The notes: generated from the letters alone by a model not told the origin. Positions 46,168 through 55,800 are shown, numbered from the stretch's first letter. The stretch is DNA of 64,000 nucleotides from Verrucomicrobium spinosum DSM 4136 = JCM 18804 (GCF_000172155.1 NZ_ABIZ01000001.1:6915105-6979104), one strand, 5' to 3'. Numbers and translations: made by a program.

Positions 46168-47754
46168 ATGTCCCACTCCGGACTCCCCACGATCTTCCCC
46201 GCCATAGTGGACTATGACATGGCCGTCGGGAACCTGGATAAATTTGCCTCCAGCAAGTTGCTCAAGAGCGGCATCCCGGAGAAAAAGAAATCTTCTCACG
46301 GTGGCAGCAGCGACATCGTGTGTTATGCCGGAGGAGTCGCCGTTGCCTACCCCATCAAATGCGGAAGCTACAAGTACGCGCTCAAACTGTGGACCGCCCA
46401 CCCGGGCGATGGCGCGTCCCATTACGACCTGCTCATTGCGCACCTCAATCAATGGGCCCCCGCCTCTGGGTCAGTGGTCGTCCCTCTGTTCGAATCCAAA
46501 GGACTCCTGGTGCGCGGCCAATGGTATCCCACCCTCCTGCTGGAGTGGATGGAGGGAGATTCAGCCCAGAAGTTCATCGAAAAACACCTGAGCGATCCAC
46601 CCACCATCCTCGCCGCTGCTGAGGCATTCCTGGGAGTCTCCCATGAGCTCAAAACCGCCCAGATCGCCCATGGCGACCTCCAAGGGGAGAACATCAAGTT
46701 TGTCATGCAGTTCGCCCGCCCCCGGGTCCGCCTCATCGACTATGACACCATGCTCGTTCCTGGACAGGAGGGCAGGCCCATCCCCAACGACGGCATCCCG
46801 CACTACCAGCACCCCAGGCGCCGGGGCGCACTGGGAGCCGGGCAGTATGAATGCGACGATCACTTCGCCTCCCTGGTCATTTACCTCTCACTGCTCGCGG
46901 TGGCAGAGGACCCCAGCCTCTGGTCTCAGTTCCCACCACAAGGCCGGGACAAGGAACTGCTCTTCACAGACCAGGACTTCGCCGCCCAGAAGCCGACCGC
47001 CATTTTCCGCAGGCTGTATCGCATGTCGTCGGTTGTTTCCTCGCTCAGCGTCATCCTTTGGAACTTCAGCAGGAGACCCACCCATCAGGGACTGCCTTCG
47101 CTCACGGAGTGCCTGTTGTTGATCTCCCCGCAGCCCCCGACGCAATCCCCCCCTGCCGCAGGTCCAGGCTCCAGCTTTGAGGCCTGGCTCGCCGCCCAGA
47201 AACCTGCACCTTCCTCCCGCCCTTCCCAGTCAAGCTCCCTCTGGCTGGATGACACAGCCTTCCGCAGTGCTGGCCCCATTCACACTGCCAGCGTTCCACC
47301 TGTCTCACCGCCGGCACCCCCAGGCCGCGCCACCGACACGTTCTGGTCGCGCTATCAGTCCCCCGGCCACAAGAGCCCACCACAACCACCACCCCCCTCA
47401 CCGAGCTCCGTAAACCGCCCTGCCAACGCGCCAGCGCCCGTTACTTCCCCTTCATTTGCCACTTTCCTGAACCAAAACGGCATCCCATACACTCCCACCA
47501 GCCCTAAGCCCACCCCTCAGCCAACTCAGCCAACTCAGCCACCTCAGCCACCTCAGCCACCTCAGCCACCTCAGCCACCTCAGCCACCTCAGCCACCTCA
47601 GCCGCCAATCACCCAACCCCCACCCCCTGTCAATACGCAGACGACCTCGTCTGGCACGGCCACTGAAAACGCACTCTCAGCAGGTTGCTGGTTTGGTGTG
47701 CTCGCGTTGGTTGTCTTGGCATTAATCATGTTGATCAGAAGTTGCAGCGGGTAG
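46168..47754 (+). CDS. Tail-anchored protein kinase-like protein
   Basis: A 528-residue protein. The kinase domain spans about 25-320: ALKLW carries the beta-3 lysine, HGDLQGENI (168-176) is the catalytic loop with D170, and LIDYD (189-193) stands in for DFG. The glycine-rich loop is not canonical (SSHGGSSDIVCYAGG). A proline-rich region (about 330-490) includes a tandem QPP/QPT tract, and the C-terminus is a single hydrophobic helix (FGVLALVVLALIMLI) ending in RSCSG, a tail anchor. With the PP2C membrane helix this puts the phosphorylation pair at the membrane. The in-frame ATG at 46117 overlaps the previous gene. Last gene of the operon. Confidence 0.88.
   Translation: MSHSGLPTIFPAIVDYDMAVGNLDKFASSKLLKSGIPEKKKSSHGGSSDIVCYAGGVAVAYPIKCGSYKYALKLWTAHPGDGASHYDLLIAHLNQWAPASGSVVVPLFESKGLLVRGQWYPTLLLEWMEGDSAQKFIEKHLSDPPTILAAAEAFLGVSHELKTAQIAHGDLQGENIKFVMQFARPRVRLIDYDTMLVPGQEGRPIPNDGIPHYQHPRRRGALGAGQYECDDHFASLVIYLSLLAVAEDPSLWSQFPPQGRDKELLFTDQDFAAQKPTAIFRRLYRMSSVVSSLSVILWNFSRRPTHQGLPSLTECLLLISPQPPTQSPPAAGPGSSFEAWLAAQKPAPSSRPSQSSSLWLDDTAFRSAGPIHTASVPPVSPPAPPGRATDTFWSRYQSPGHKSPPQPPPPSPSSVNRPANAPAPVTSPSFATFLNQNGIPYTPTSPKPTPQPTQPTQPPQPPQPPQPPQPPQPPQPPQPPITQPPPPVNTQTTSSGTATENALSAGCWFGVLALVVLALIMLIRSCSG
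47521..47601 (+). repeat. 9-bp tandem repeat inside the kinase gene
   Basis: Nine copies of CCA(A/C)CTCAG, in frame, encoding repeated Gln-Pro-Pro/Thr in the linker between the kinase domain and tail anchor. Being a multiple of three, copy-number change would alter linker length without breaking the frame. Confidence 0.9.
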
Positions 47755-48275
47755 CAGGTGCCACGCTGGCACAGAGCCGGCGCTCACCGTGCTGGCTGCC
47801 ATCGAGGGCTTTCGGTGCGGCAACTCCATCGGCACATTTTATCTCAGGCCACTCGCTTCAGCCGTTGCTGACTGCATACTGCCCTTCGAAACAGTCCTCC
47901 ATGCCTACGAGCAATGGTGGCGCACCCGCACACCCTGGCCCGTGAATGCCAATGGCAAGAACAGCCCCCGCGCTCATGGCAGGGTCTTCTCCATGATCCT
48001 GCCCGCCCTCCCGCGGGCAAACTCTCGCTCACCCCCACCTCCCGCGGTTTCATTCCCCACCGCCTCACTGGTCCTCTGAGTCACAGATTTACCGGGTTAT
48101 CGGGTTACCGCCTCTCCCCGCACGACACCATCCGTACACCCTCGGCCACTTGTTCCAGGTTCTCACGAACGCAGCCCTTTCGAAACGTCCATGCGTCAGC
48201 ATTCCAGTGTCTTCCAATTGAATCCGGTTCGGCAGGTTGGGAAAAACAGGCATTTCCTTCCCCTAACTCCTACTC
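47755..48275. other. Intergenic region between convergent genes
   Basis: Contains a small hairpin GTGCCA-CGC-TGGCAC (47758-47772) just after the kinase stop, a possible weak terminator without a T-run. A 96-codon plus-strand frame from a GTG at 47789 (LAAIEGFRCGNSIGTFYLRP) is possibly a gene fragment but unrecognised. At about 48165-48255 the sequence repeats that of 51350-51470, including the first few codons of the gene at 50713-51372 on the minus strand (ATG at 48192). That leaves a truncated copy of its start. Confidence 0.5.
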
Positions 48276-48725
48276 CTACTCCTCCCAAAACTCTGTGATG
48301 CGCGCAGACTTCCTCGGGACCACAAGGTTCTCACACCAGGTCTCATAGTTGTGCGGATTGAAGTCCGGGCATTGAGACACATCGCTCCGCTTGAAGGCGT
48401 GGTAGGCCACCTCCTTCGATCCCTCGAAGTGGTAGTAGCAGTCCGCGTCCTCACCATAGAGCCACCAGTCTCCCGATCCCGTGTTCATCACCGTCGGTCT
48501 GAATCTCCACAAGCTCGACTCTTCAGGGATGATGTAAACTTTCTCGGCTGCCAGCCCCATTGCATTGGCCATCACTGGCGTGGCCACCGACAGCCAGCTG
48601 AGCACCGTGATGGCACCGATCGCGGTCGCCATCACAACCGCCACCGCCAAGATCGTCTTTCGTTTCCCTGTGCCTCTCATCGCTGCATTTGAACCCCTTC
48701 TCCATGAGATGGGGCGATTCTTCAA
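48276..48725 (-). CDS. Small membrane protein, candidate immunity-cassette gene E
   Basis: A 149-residue protein with one N-terminal membrane helix (ILAVAVVMATAIGAITVLSWL) and a compact Trp/Tyr/Cys-rich domain (DWWLYGEDADCYYHFEGSKE, then NPHNYETWCENLVV). The family is unknown. An internal ATG at 48680 (RGTGKRK) would place the positive charges directly before the helix. It lies at the far end of the minus-strand cassette downstream of the Rhs toxin. A deletion-bearing copy of its C-terminus is at 51487-51593. Location and duplication suggest immunity or toxin-associated function, unproven. Confidence 0.65.
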   Translation of the reverse strand: MKNRPISWRRGSNAAMRGTGKRKTILAVAVVMATAIGAITVLSWLSVATPVMANAMGLAAEKVYIIPEESSLWRFRPTVMNTGSGDWWLYGEDADCYYHFEGSKEVAYHAFKRSDVSQCPDFNPHNYETWCENLVVPRKSARITEFWEE

Positions 48726-48815
48726 CTGCTTTCAGGATTGTGATGAGGTGGATCTCGCCACCTGTCTTTCTCTTAGGCCTGTCACCGGCAGCGCAAGGGT
48801 GTCCCCTTGCAGAGA

Positions 48816-49307
48816 TCACGCACCAACCCCCTGTTGCAGCCTGAAAGCGCGGAGCCCCCCTTCGCGATCCTCCGTCTTAAAATCACGCAACAGATGGTGC
48901 AGCAGTTCCCTGGTTCCAGCCCACTTTGTGTCCGCCACCCTCATGGTCATCTGGTAGTGAGTCCTTGAACCAAAGTGCTCCGTGTCCACCCCATGACCTG
49001 GATCATGGGCCCTCAACCAGATTTCGACGCTGGCGGGCCCGGTGTTTACGGAATCAATCACATCATACCCGGACTGCCCTTGGGAGTCGCACTCGAAGTA
49101 GAGATCCCCGTGAGGCCCCGGCGTGAGCTCCTCATGCCGGCCCAGGACGAGGTAATGGTTCTTGCCGTAAAACTTGAGGATGCGGACTCCCGGGAACCCT
49201 TCCTTCAGTTCAATCTGCCAGACATCAAAGCATGTTAAATGGGGCGAGAGCACGAGCTGGTCATTCGTACGATTGCTTAAACCTTGCGGTTTCACCATCC
49301 CGCTCAC
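48816..49307 (-). CDS. Candidate immunity protein B, copy 1
   Basis: A 163-residue soluble protein of unknown family with strand-rich character (VRILKFYGKNHYLVLGRHEE, DLYFECDSQGQSGYDVID). It follows gene A copy 1 after 15 bases. A second copy at 51562-52140 is nearly identical except near the C-terminus, where a run of six C's here is seven there and the frames part. This copy ends FRLQQGVGA. The association with the Rhs toxin makes an immunity or chaperone role likely but unproven. Confidence 0.7.
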   Translation of the reverse strand: MSGMVKPQGLSNRTNDQLVLSPHLTCFDVWQIELKEGFPGVRILKFYGKNHYLVLGRHEELTPGPHGDLYFECDSQGQSGYDVIDSVNTGPASVEIWLRAHDPGHGVDTEHFGSRTHYQMTMRVADTKWAGTRELLHHLLRDFKTEDREGGLRAFRLQQGVGA

Positions 49308-49322
49308 CCAACCCTTTCCCAG

Positions 49323-49805
49323 TCAGCCAGCCTGGGAGCCCTCCAGCCAGGGCCATTCAACCTTCTTTTTTGCCAGATAGGGACCGAGATCCCCCGGTTG
49401 CAGCTTGATATACTCTTCCATGCCTTTCACATCCTCGGGATTGCTCGTCCGCTTGATATAGGTGGCTGCATTCTTGAAGCCGCGGATCCGGTAGTCCTGG
49501 TCGAAATCGTCAGGGGGATGGTATTGCGCCGGAGGAAAGGACGCTTCCTCACTCTCAAACGGCCGATGTCCTACGATATATGCCTGAGTAGGATCATCAT
49601 CATACACCCAGAGCCTGGCAAAAAACGCAGGTTCAGAGCCACTCACTTTCTCCAAAGGGACAAGGCCCCGCGACCGCACCGGCAGCACGCCAATGGCCCT
49701 GTCACGATAGCAGCGCGCATAGCAGTACTCATTGGCCCCTGTCGCGATGGCGACATAGTCCCCAGGTTTGGTTTTCCGCAATATCGCTTTGGGTTTGCCT
49801 GCCAT
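49323..49805 (-). CDS. Candidate immunity protein A, copy 1
   Basis: A 160-residue soluble protein (AGKPKAILRKTKPGDYVAIA, then GANEYCYARCYRD). The GDYVAI opening followed by a beta-rich body faintly recalls Imm26-like immunity domains; I do not claim the family. The ATG at 49805 is chosen because the second copy (52156-52638) starts at exactly this residue; upstream in-frame codons would add 18 residues. The two copies differ mainly in the middle (AYIVGHRPFES against AFILGHCAFES) and are near identical at both ends. Confidence 0.7.
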   Translation of the reverse strand: MAGKPKAILRKTKPGDYVAIATGANEYCYARCYRDRAIGVLPVRSRGLVPLEKVSGSEPAFFARLWVYDDDPTQAYIVGHRPFESEEASFPPAQYHPPDDFDQDYRIRGFKNAATYIKRTSNPEDVKGMEEYIKLQPGDLGPYLAKKKVEWPWLEGSQAG

Positions 49806-49886
49806 GGTATCGCCGTTCAACACCTTGAACATCTCCACGATCGAAAGCAAGGTGTCCACCTTGTTTCTCGGGCCAGACCACCTTCC

Positions 49887-50585
49887 TTAAGACCACACAA
49901 ACCTCAGTTCCCACCGGTCATTGCACGGCCTGGCAAACACATGAAAAACGTATTCCCCAAAGGGCCAGTTGCAATCGACGTCCGCATCATTTGGCCCGGG
50001 GAACGCCAGTTGAAAGTGATGATGGAAACCGTCTTTGCATAGCGCGTGCGCCAGCTCGACTACCGCGTCACCAGCCTGGTAAAAATACGCCCCCCCACCC
50101 AGCTTGTGATGGTCATAGAAGTTCTCATTGTCGATCACTAGCTCAGAATCGTTTTCCACGTCCACCTCCACACCTTCATCAAGCCCCAGCCCCTCCACCT
50201 CGAAGGCAAGCCGCGGCAATCGGCACGGCAACGGCACTGTTCCGACCTCTGAAATAGGTGCATGCCACACCGCCTCCACCAGGGATGACGTCTCATCATG
50301 AGCCACGCCAGCTGCGGAAAACACAAAGAAGGGACTCGAAGGATGCACGCTGGTCAGGTTGATGAATACGCTACAACAGAGATGAGAGTCGAAAGGAATC
50401 GTCGTCAGATACGTCGTAAAATCGGTCGCGCAGTTCGGGTGAATCCCCTCGGGCGGGTTTCCCCCAAAGGGGAAGTTCTCCCGAGCACGGGGCTCTGCCA
50501 GGCGAAGTTTCACAAATCGCCCAGGATGGGATCGGATCTCTTCGGCGGTCATCATGGGCATGGGAGAGACGCTTCCAAGAGACAT
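49887..50585 (-). CDS. Hypothetical protein D in the immunity cassette
   Basis: A 232-residue soluble protein, family unknown (EEIRSHPGRFVKLRLAEPRA, ELVIDNENFYDHHKLGGGAY, GEYVFHVFARPCNDRWELRF). It lies between gene C and the first A-B pair on the same strand and is present only once. Its strand-rich composition resembles other small immunity proteins, but that is only context. Confidence 0.65.
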   Translation of the reverse strand: MSLGSVSPMPMMTAEEIRSHPGRFVKLRLAEPRARENFPFGGNPPEGIHPNCATDFTTYLTTIPFDSHLCCSVFINLTSVHPSSPFFVFSAAGVAHDETSSLVEAVWHAPISEVGTVPLPCRLPRLAFEVEGLGLDEGVEVDVENDSELVIDNENFYDHHKLGGGAYFYQAGDAVVELAHALCKDGFHHHFQLAFPGPNDADVDCNWPFGEYVFHVFARPCNDRWELRFVWS

Positions 50586-50712
50586 GTTATTTGACCCACG
50601 ACCATGGTGTCCAATCTCCGTTTCCTAAACAGACTCCTGCTCTGTCACCGCCCATGGTACCCCACCACGCTCCCGACGCCTCCCGCAACCCATAGCACCT
50701 CAAACCGCACCT

Positions 50713-51372
50713 TCAAGCGCCTCTCTCTTTTCTCATCACCTCGACGATCCGGTCAAAACTGGCCAACTCCCCTGCCCCCATCTGCGCAGTCTTCTTCCGA
50801 TGGAACTCGATGACGGCATCAAGCCCAGGTCTCCCATCCAGAAACCTTGAAATGACTCCCACCTGCGCTGCCAGGTATGGCCCCATCCGATAAGGATCAT
50901 TGGATGCATTGAAATAGTCATCCAGCTTCTCGACCGTCGACAAGCTTTCAAAAAAGGGATTGGCAAGCTTCGCAATCCCCTCTGCGATCTGGTCCAGGAC
51001 AGCGTCAAAGCCCTTGGGCCCTGGCAGGGGAATGTTCCATTTCTTAAGGTATTTTTGCTCCTTGTTCAGCTCCCACCAGCGGCCCTCCAGGACCGCCAGT
51101 CTGTAGAAGGCCACATTGGCAGTGTGCTCTGCCAGGGGTTGCACGGGCAACCCCTTCGCCCGCCGCCTCACATCTTCGATCTTGTCGAACCAAAGACTCG
51201 CCAGGGGTTCGATGACGGGTGAATATTTGTCGAGGAGGCACAAGTGCACGCGGAATCTGGGAGACCCATCTCCTTTCTCCAGCACCACCTGCTTCTTCTG
51301 GGCAGCGACTGCAAACCCCTGGCCCACAAAACGTTCACGACACGCCTCTTCGAAGCCCTTCGAAATGTCCAT
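50713..51372 (-). CDS. Hypothetical protein C in the immunity cassette
   Basis: A 219-residue helical protein (MDISKGFEEACRERFVGQGF, then LEGRWWELNKEQKYLKKW and PYLAAQVGVISRFLDGRPGL). The family is unknown. The first codons and upstream sequence are repeated at about 48165-48255, where only a truncated start remains. The full unit that was duplicated was therefore A-B-E-C. It lies downstream of the Rhs toxin and is probably part of its immunity or accessory set. Confidence 0.65.
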   Translation of the reverse strand: MDISKGFEEACRERFVGQGFAVAAQKKQVVLEKGDGSPRFRVHLCLLDKYSPVIEPLASLWFDKIEDVRRRAKGLPVQPLAEHTANVAFYRLAVLEGRWWELNKEQKYLKKWNIPLPGPKGFDAVLDQIAEGIAKLANPFFESLSTVEKLDDYFNASNDPYRMGPYLAAQVGVISRFLDGRPGLDAVIEFHRKKTAQMGAGELASFDRIVEVMRKERGA

Positions 51373-51486
51373 GCGTCAGTATTTCCAGTGTTTTCCAGTG
51401 TTTTCCAATTGAGTCTGGCGTAGCGGGTGAAAAAACACGTCAGCTCAAACAGGCATTTCCCTGCCCCCCCAACACTTCCCAACTCT

Positions 51487-51593
51487 TCCCAAAACTCTGT
51501 GATGCGCGCAGACTTCCTCTGGACCACAAGGTTCTCACACCAGGTCTCATAGTTGTGCGGTTCAAAGTCCGGGCATTGAGGCACATCGCTCAC
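51487..51593 (-). pseudogene. Deleted copy of gene E
   Basis: Only the C-terminal part of the gene at 48276 survives here (DVPQCPDFEPHNYETWCENL, then KSARITEFWEE). Its stop codon is also lost by base changes, and the membrane helix and N-terminal domain are missing. The deletion joins the sequence just downstream of gene B copy 2 to the E C-terminus. Confidence 0.8.
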
Positions 51594-52140
51594 CTGTCTT
51601 TTGCGTCCACCTGTCACCGGCAGCGCAAGGGTGTCCCCTTGCAGAGATCACGCACCAGCCCCCTGCTGTAGCTTGAAAGCGCGGAGCCCCCCCTTCGCGA
51701 TCCTCCGTCTTAAAATCACGCAACAGATGGTGCAGCAGTTCCCTGGTTCCAGCCCACTTTGTGTCCGCCACCCTCATGGTCATCTGGTAGTGATTCCTTG
51801 AACCAAAGTGCTCCGTGTCCACCCCATGACCTGGATCGTGGGCCCTCAACCAGATTTCGACGCTGGCGGGCCCGGTGATCACGGAATCAATCACATCATA
51901 CCCAGACTGCCCCTGGGAATCACACTCGAAGTAGAGATCCCCGTGAGGCCCAGGCTTGAGCTCCTCATGCCGACCCAGGACGAGGTAATGGTTCTTGCCG
52001 TAAAACTTGAGGATGCGGACTCCCGGGAACCCTTCCTTCAGTTCAATCTGCCAGACATCAAAGGATGTTAAATGGGGCGAGAGCACGAGCTGGTCATTCG
52101 TACGATTGCTTAAACCTTGCGCTTTCACCATCCCGCTCAC
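51562..52140 (-). CDS. Candidate immunity protein B, copy 2, altered C-terminus
   Basis: A 192-residue version of the gene at 48816. The first 150 or so residues are almost identical (KAQGLSNRTNDQLVLSPHLT against KPQGLSNRTNDQLVLSPHLT). After EDREGG a seventh C in a homopolymer shifts the frame, giving a different, longer tail (APRFQATAGGWCVISARGHP). The body of the domain is probably unaffected. It follows gene A copy 2 after 15 bases, as in copy 1. Confidence 0.72.
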   Translation of the reverse strand: MSGMVKAQGLSNRTNDQLVLSPHLTSFDVWQIELKEGFPGVRILKFYGKNHYLVLGRHEELKPGPHGDLYFECDSQGQSGYDVIDSVITGPASVEIWLRAHDPGHGVDTEHFGSRNHYQMTMRVADTKWAGTRELLHHLLRDFKTEDREGGAPRFQATAGGWCVISARGHPCAAGDRWTQKTGERCASMPGL

Positions 52141-52155
52141 CCAACCCTTTCCCAG

Positions 52156-52638
52156 TCAGCCAGCCTGGGAGCCCTCCAGCCAGGGCCATTCAACCTTCTT
52201 TTTTGCCAGGTAGGAACCGAGGTCGCCCGGCTGTAGTTTGAGGTACTCCTCCATGCCTTTCACATCCTCAGGATTGCTCGTCCGCTTGATGTAGTAAAGG
52301 GTATGGTTGAACCCGTGGATCCGGTAGTCCGGATCAAACTTGTCAGGAGGGTAGTACTGCGGCGGCGGGCAGGACGCCTCCTCGCTCTCAAAGGCACAGT
52401 GGCCCAGGATGAATGCCGGCGTTGGATCATCATCATACACCCAGAGCCTGGCAAAAAACGCAGGTTCAGAGCCACTCACTTTCTCCAAAGGGACAAGGCC
52501 CCGCGACCGCACCGGCAGCACGCCAATGGCCCTGTCACGATAGCAGCGCGCATAGCAGTACTCATTGGCCCCTGTCGCGATGGCGACATAGTCCCCAGGT
52601 TTGGTTTTCCGCAATATCGCTTTGGGTTTGCCTGCCAT
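52156..52638 (-). CDS. Candidate immunity protein A, copy 2
   Basis: A 160-residue paralogue of the gene at 49323, identical over the first roughly 70 residues and the last roughly 35, and diverged in between (FDPDYRIHGFNHTLYYIKRT). It is the first gene downstream of the Rhs toxin on the same strand, about 200 bases after it. This is the usual position of the cognate immunity gene of a polymorphic toxin. Diversification confined to the centre would fit a changed toxin-contacting surface. Confidence 0.75.
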   Translation of the reverse strand: MAGKPKAILRKTKPGDYVAIATGANEYCYARCYRDRAIGVLPVRSRGLVPLEKVSGSEPAFFARLWVYDDDPTPAFILGHCAFESEEASCPPPQYYPPDKFDPDYRIHGFNHTLYYIKRTSNPEDVKGMEEYLKLQPGDLGSYLAKKKVEWPWLEGSQAG

Positions 52639-52836
52639 GGTGTCCGATTCCTATTTCCTGACATCTCTGCCTGCAACTCATTTCGCAGTCTGTCGCTCGT
52701 AAGATCCTGCGTAGTGCACGCAACAGGCCGACTCGATCCCGTGAGACGACTGGACGGGAGAAACTTGGTCTGAGCCGCACCCAAACTTCATTTCTCCCGC
52801 CAGACAATCGATCATGCTCACAAGCCGTAGCGTGTC
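52639..52836. other. Gap between Rhs toxin and cassette
   Basis: About 200 bases with no supported gene. A short minus-strand frame here overlaps the start of gene A copy 2 and looks like a shadow. It may hold a separate promoter for the immunity genes. Confidence 0.4.
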
Positions 52837-55800
52837 CTATCTGCGAGGGCAGGGTAGATCCAGCGACCCGCTCTGGTTGAGTGTCTGTGCTGCCCGCAGG
52901 TAGTCATCCCGCATCACATTGGACGCACTGATCGGCGCGATTTGACGGGCTGCATGCTCGTTCAAGACCGCCCGGTCGTACCAGATTTGCTCCGCACCGC
53001 GAATCGCCTGATACTCCACTGAGCCTGTGCCCTGCAGACTCTGGACATGGGACACCACAGTCGCGCTGCTGAAGTCGATGCCCCGGTGATGTCCACCAGC
53101 GAACCGATAGTCGAGCACATCTGTACCGCTAACCAGCCCGGGCATGCTGGCCCGGCCCGTGTAGATCTGGTTGGTCCCCTGGATGGGTGCCTGATAGATG
53201 ATGTAGGTGCGCGGCCCGGGATTGGTGTTGTGCACCAGCACGGGCACCTTGCCCGCCATGACGAAGAAGGTGTGTATGTTGGCCACACTCAGGTTGTACG
53301 TGGCGGATATTCTTTCCTCGACCTTCGTGTCCAGCACCCGGGAATCGCCCCCGCTGGCATCCGCCAGGATGTCATTGGGCTGAAGGTTGCAGACCTTGAT
53401 CCAGCCGCGGTTTTTCGTCCAGAAGGGATGCCCCCCCGTCGCCTTGAGCGCGCCATCGGGCAGCCCATCCCGGTCATTGTCCACCCGCACCTCGTACAGA
53501 TGGTCTGACCAGTTTTTGTGCAATGCGAGCACCCTCTGGGGAGCGGCAGCCCGTTCGTCTTCCGGATCATCGGCCATGATCCAGTCTCCCTCCCGGATGG
53601 TTTCCACGGGGCGGGTTGAGCCATCCCCCATCAGCACCGGCGTGCCCGGGGCAAAGCAGTAGCCTGGCAGGCCACCACCCGTGCTCATCTTCCGCTCCAC
53701 GATGGCACTGACGATGGCCGGTATCACGTATCCGGCGCGATAGTCCCAGCTCGCATCCTGGCCCCCAGACGCCTCTTTCAAGATAAACTGGAGATCAGAG
53801 CCCACGTTGCGATTGCCCTCATAGAGGTCGAGCCCGTAGTTGGCGATCGTGTCGGCAAAGCCGTTGCGTGTGGAGCCGTAGATGTCATTTGCCAGATCAT
53901 TGTCATAGATGGATGTGAGCTGGTATCCCACCTCAGAGGTGAACCCTGCCATGCGGTGATATCCCGTACCGTACAGTTCCTCCGCCAGATCATTGTCAAA
54001 GATGTTCACTGCGGCATAGCCAAGGGTGTGACCGATGTTCTCTGCGCCTTCCCAGAATCCAACGGCAAGATCCTTCGTCCCCCCCCACAGGCCGCTTAAG
54101 AAGCCCGTCTTGGGCTGCACCGCGGGCGGTACTGCCGACTGCCCACTGCCGAAGCTGCTGCTGCCACTGTTCCAGGACTCGCTGTAGATGCCATAGGACG
54201 TGCCCAGAACGGGAGAGCTCCAGATGTTGATGGCGCTTCTGCCTTCTGGATCCACGAAGTTGATGGGGTCGCCACCCGCATAGTCATAGAGCGACATGCT
54301 CGCCTCATGCCCCATGGGATCGGTGGAGAGGAAGCGCCCGCTTGCAGGCTCATAGTACCGCGCCCCCATATGGTAGAAGCCCGTCACATCCTGCCTCTTC
54401 CCGCGCCAGCCAAACGCGCGCCACACGCTCAACCCATCTGGCAGGGATGGACTCCATGAACCCGAGAGCGGTCCGTACCCGCCAAAGCGCGCATCATTCC
54501 ACTCGAACGCCAGAGTCCCACCAGCGGCCGCACTCAGCGTGGTCGCCCTGGCAAAGCCCACGATGTGGCCGTAGGCATCATCCACCGTCCCTACCGCCTG
54601 GGCATTGGCCTCATTGACCAGGGCCTCCAGGCCGCCCATGCCCACGAGCCCGCCGTAGCCGCCGCTCAGGTCCGGCCCATGCACCTTCCACCAGCGCTCC
54701 GTCACCGCCGCGCCCCCAGAGCCACGTGTTATCTCGATCCCCACTTCCAGGAACTCAACCAGCGGATCATACCAGGAGCGCTCGATCACCTGCTCCGCTG
54801 TCTGGTAGAGGTTGCCGCGCTTCGGCACGTACTTGGTCTGCAGCCTGCGTCCGAAGCCGTCATACACGGCCGTCCATTCGTAGCCAAAGCCACCGTACTC
54901 CTCCTGCACCACCTTCACCAGACGGCCAAACCCGTCCCAGGTCAGGCTCTGAGAACGGCCGTTCTGGGCAAATCCTCCCGCGATGTGTCGATGCGTCACA
55001 TTGCCATCGTCATCAAAGAGGTTCTCCACGCCAAAATGCCGCACCCCCAGGTTAAACGTCGCATTCGCCTGGGCGCTAAACTGCCCGCTGGGGTGGTTCC
55101 CCTTGGCCAGCAGATTGTACCCGCCCGCCGGCATCCACAGCTGCCGGCTCCACGCTCCGCTGGTGAACCGGGTGGCCGCCGGATGCTGCACTTCGCTCAA
55201 TTCACTCTTGGTGTTCACCACCAGTTCCACATTCTTCGCCCCCTTGGCCGTTCCCTGCGCGGTCAGCCCCAGGGTTTCGAAGCCGCTCACCTCACGCGTC
55301 ACCCGCCCCAGGGCATTGATGCCCGCCCCGCCTTCCATGGCCGCATCATTGACCAGGAACAACTGGCTGCCCGTGCTGCCAGACGGAGCCGGCGTCTCAC
55401 GCCCGGTGTAGATCCCCAGACCACCCGGCTGGCCGTAGTCATGCTCGTGCAGTTGCGTCCTCGCACTCTGGCCGTCACCAGGCACCCAGCTCTCGCTGAT
55501 CAACTGGCGCCTCTGGGCACTGTATTGGTAGTTTCTCGCATCCTGCCAGGTGGCCGTGCCCGTGCCGTCGTTCGCTGTCAGACGCGTGGCGGCGTAGCTG
55601 GCCTGGCGGCTGTCAGAGGTCCACGAGATGGCCTCTGCCACCACGTCCACGCTGCGCCCCGTCAGTCGCGTCTGCGCCGCCAGCACCCGGCCGCGGTTGT
55701 CCCGACCGCCGCTGCCCGGCACTGTGTAGGTGCGGAAGGGGTTGCTGCGAGTCTTGAGCAGACCGCTGTCGCCATAGGTGTAGTTGAAGGTGCCTCCCCC

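Noticed and set aside
26638-47754. CD-NTase (cyclase) partner for the STING-like protein
   Set aside because: I looked for a GS motif followed by DxD in all credible plus- and minus-strand genes here and found none.
36973-47754. vWA-MoxR-type ternary system
   Set aside because: The vWA gene is followed by PP2C and kinase genes and no MoxR AAA+ ATPase is present, so the TerY-P comparison is better.
52837-53225. HNH or GHH-type nuclease tip because of the GGHH residues
   Set aside because: The surrounding conserved residues of those families are not visible, whereas YIIY, IYTGR and RGAEQ fit a GIY-YIG-like domain better.
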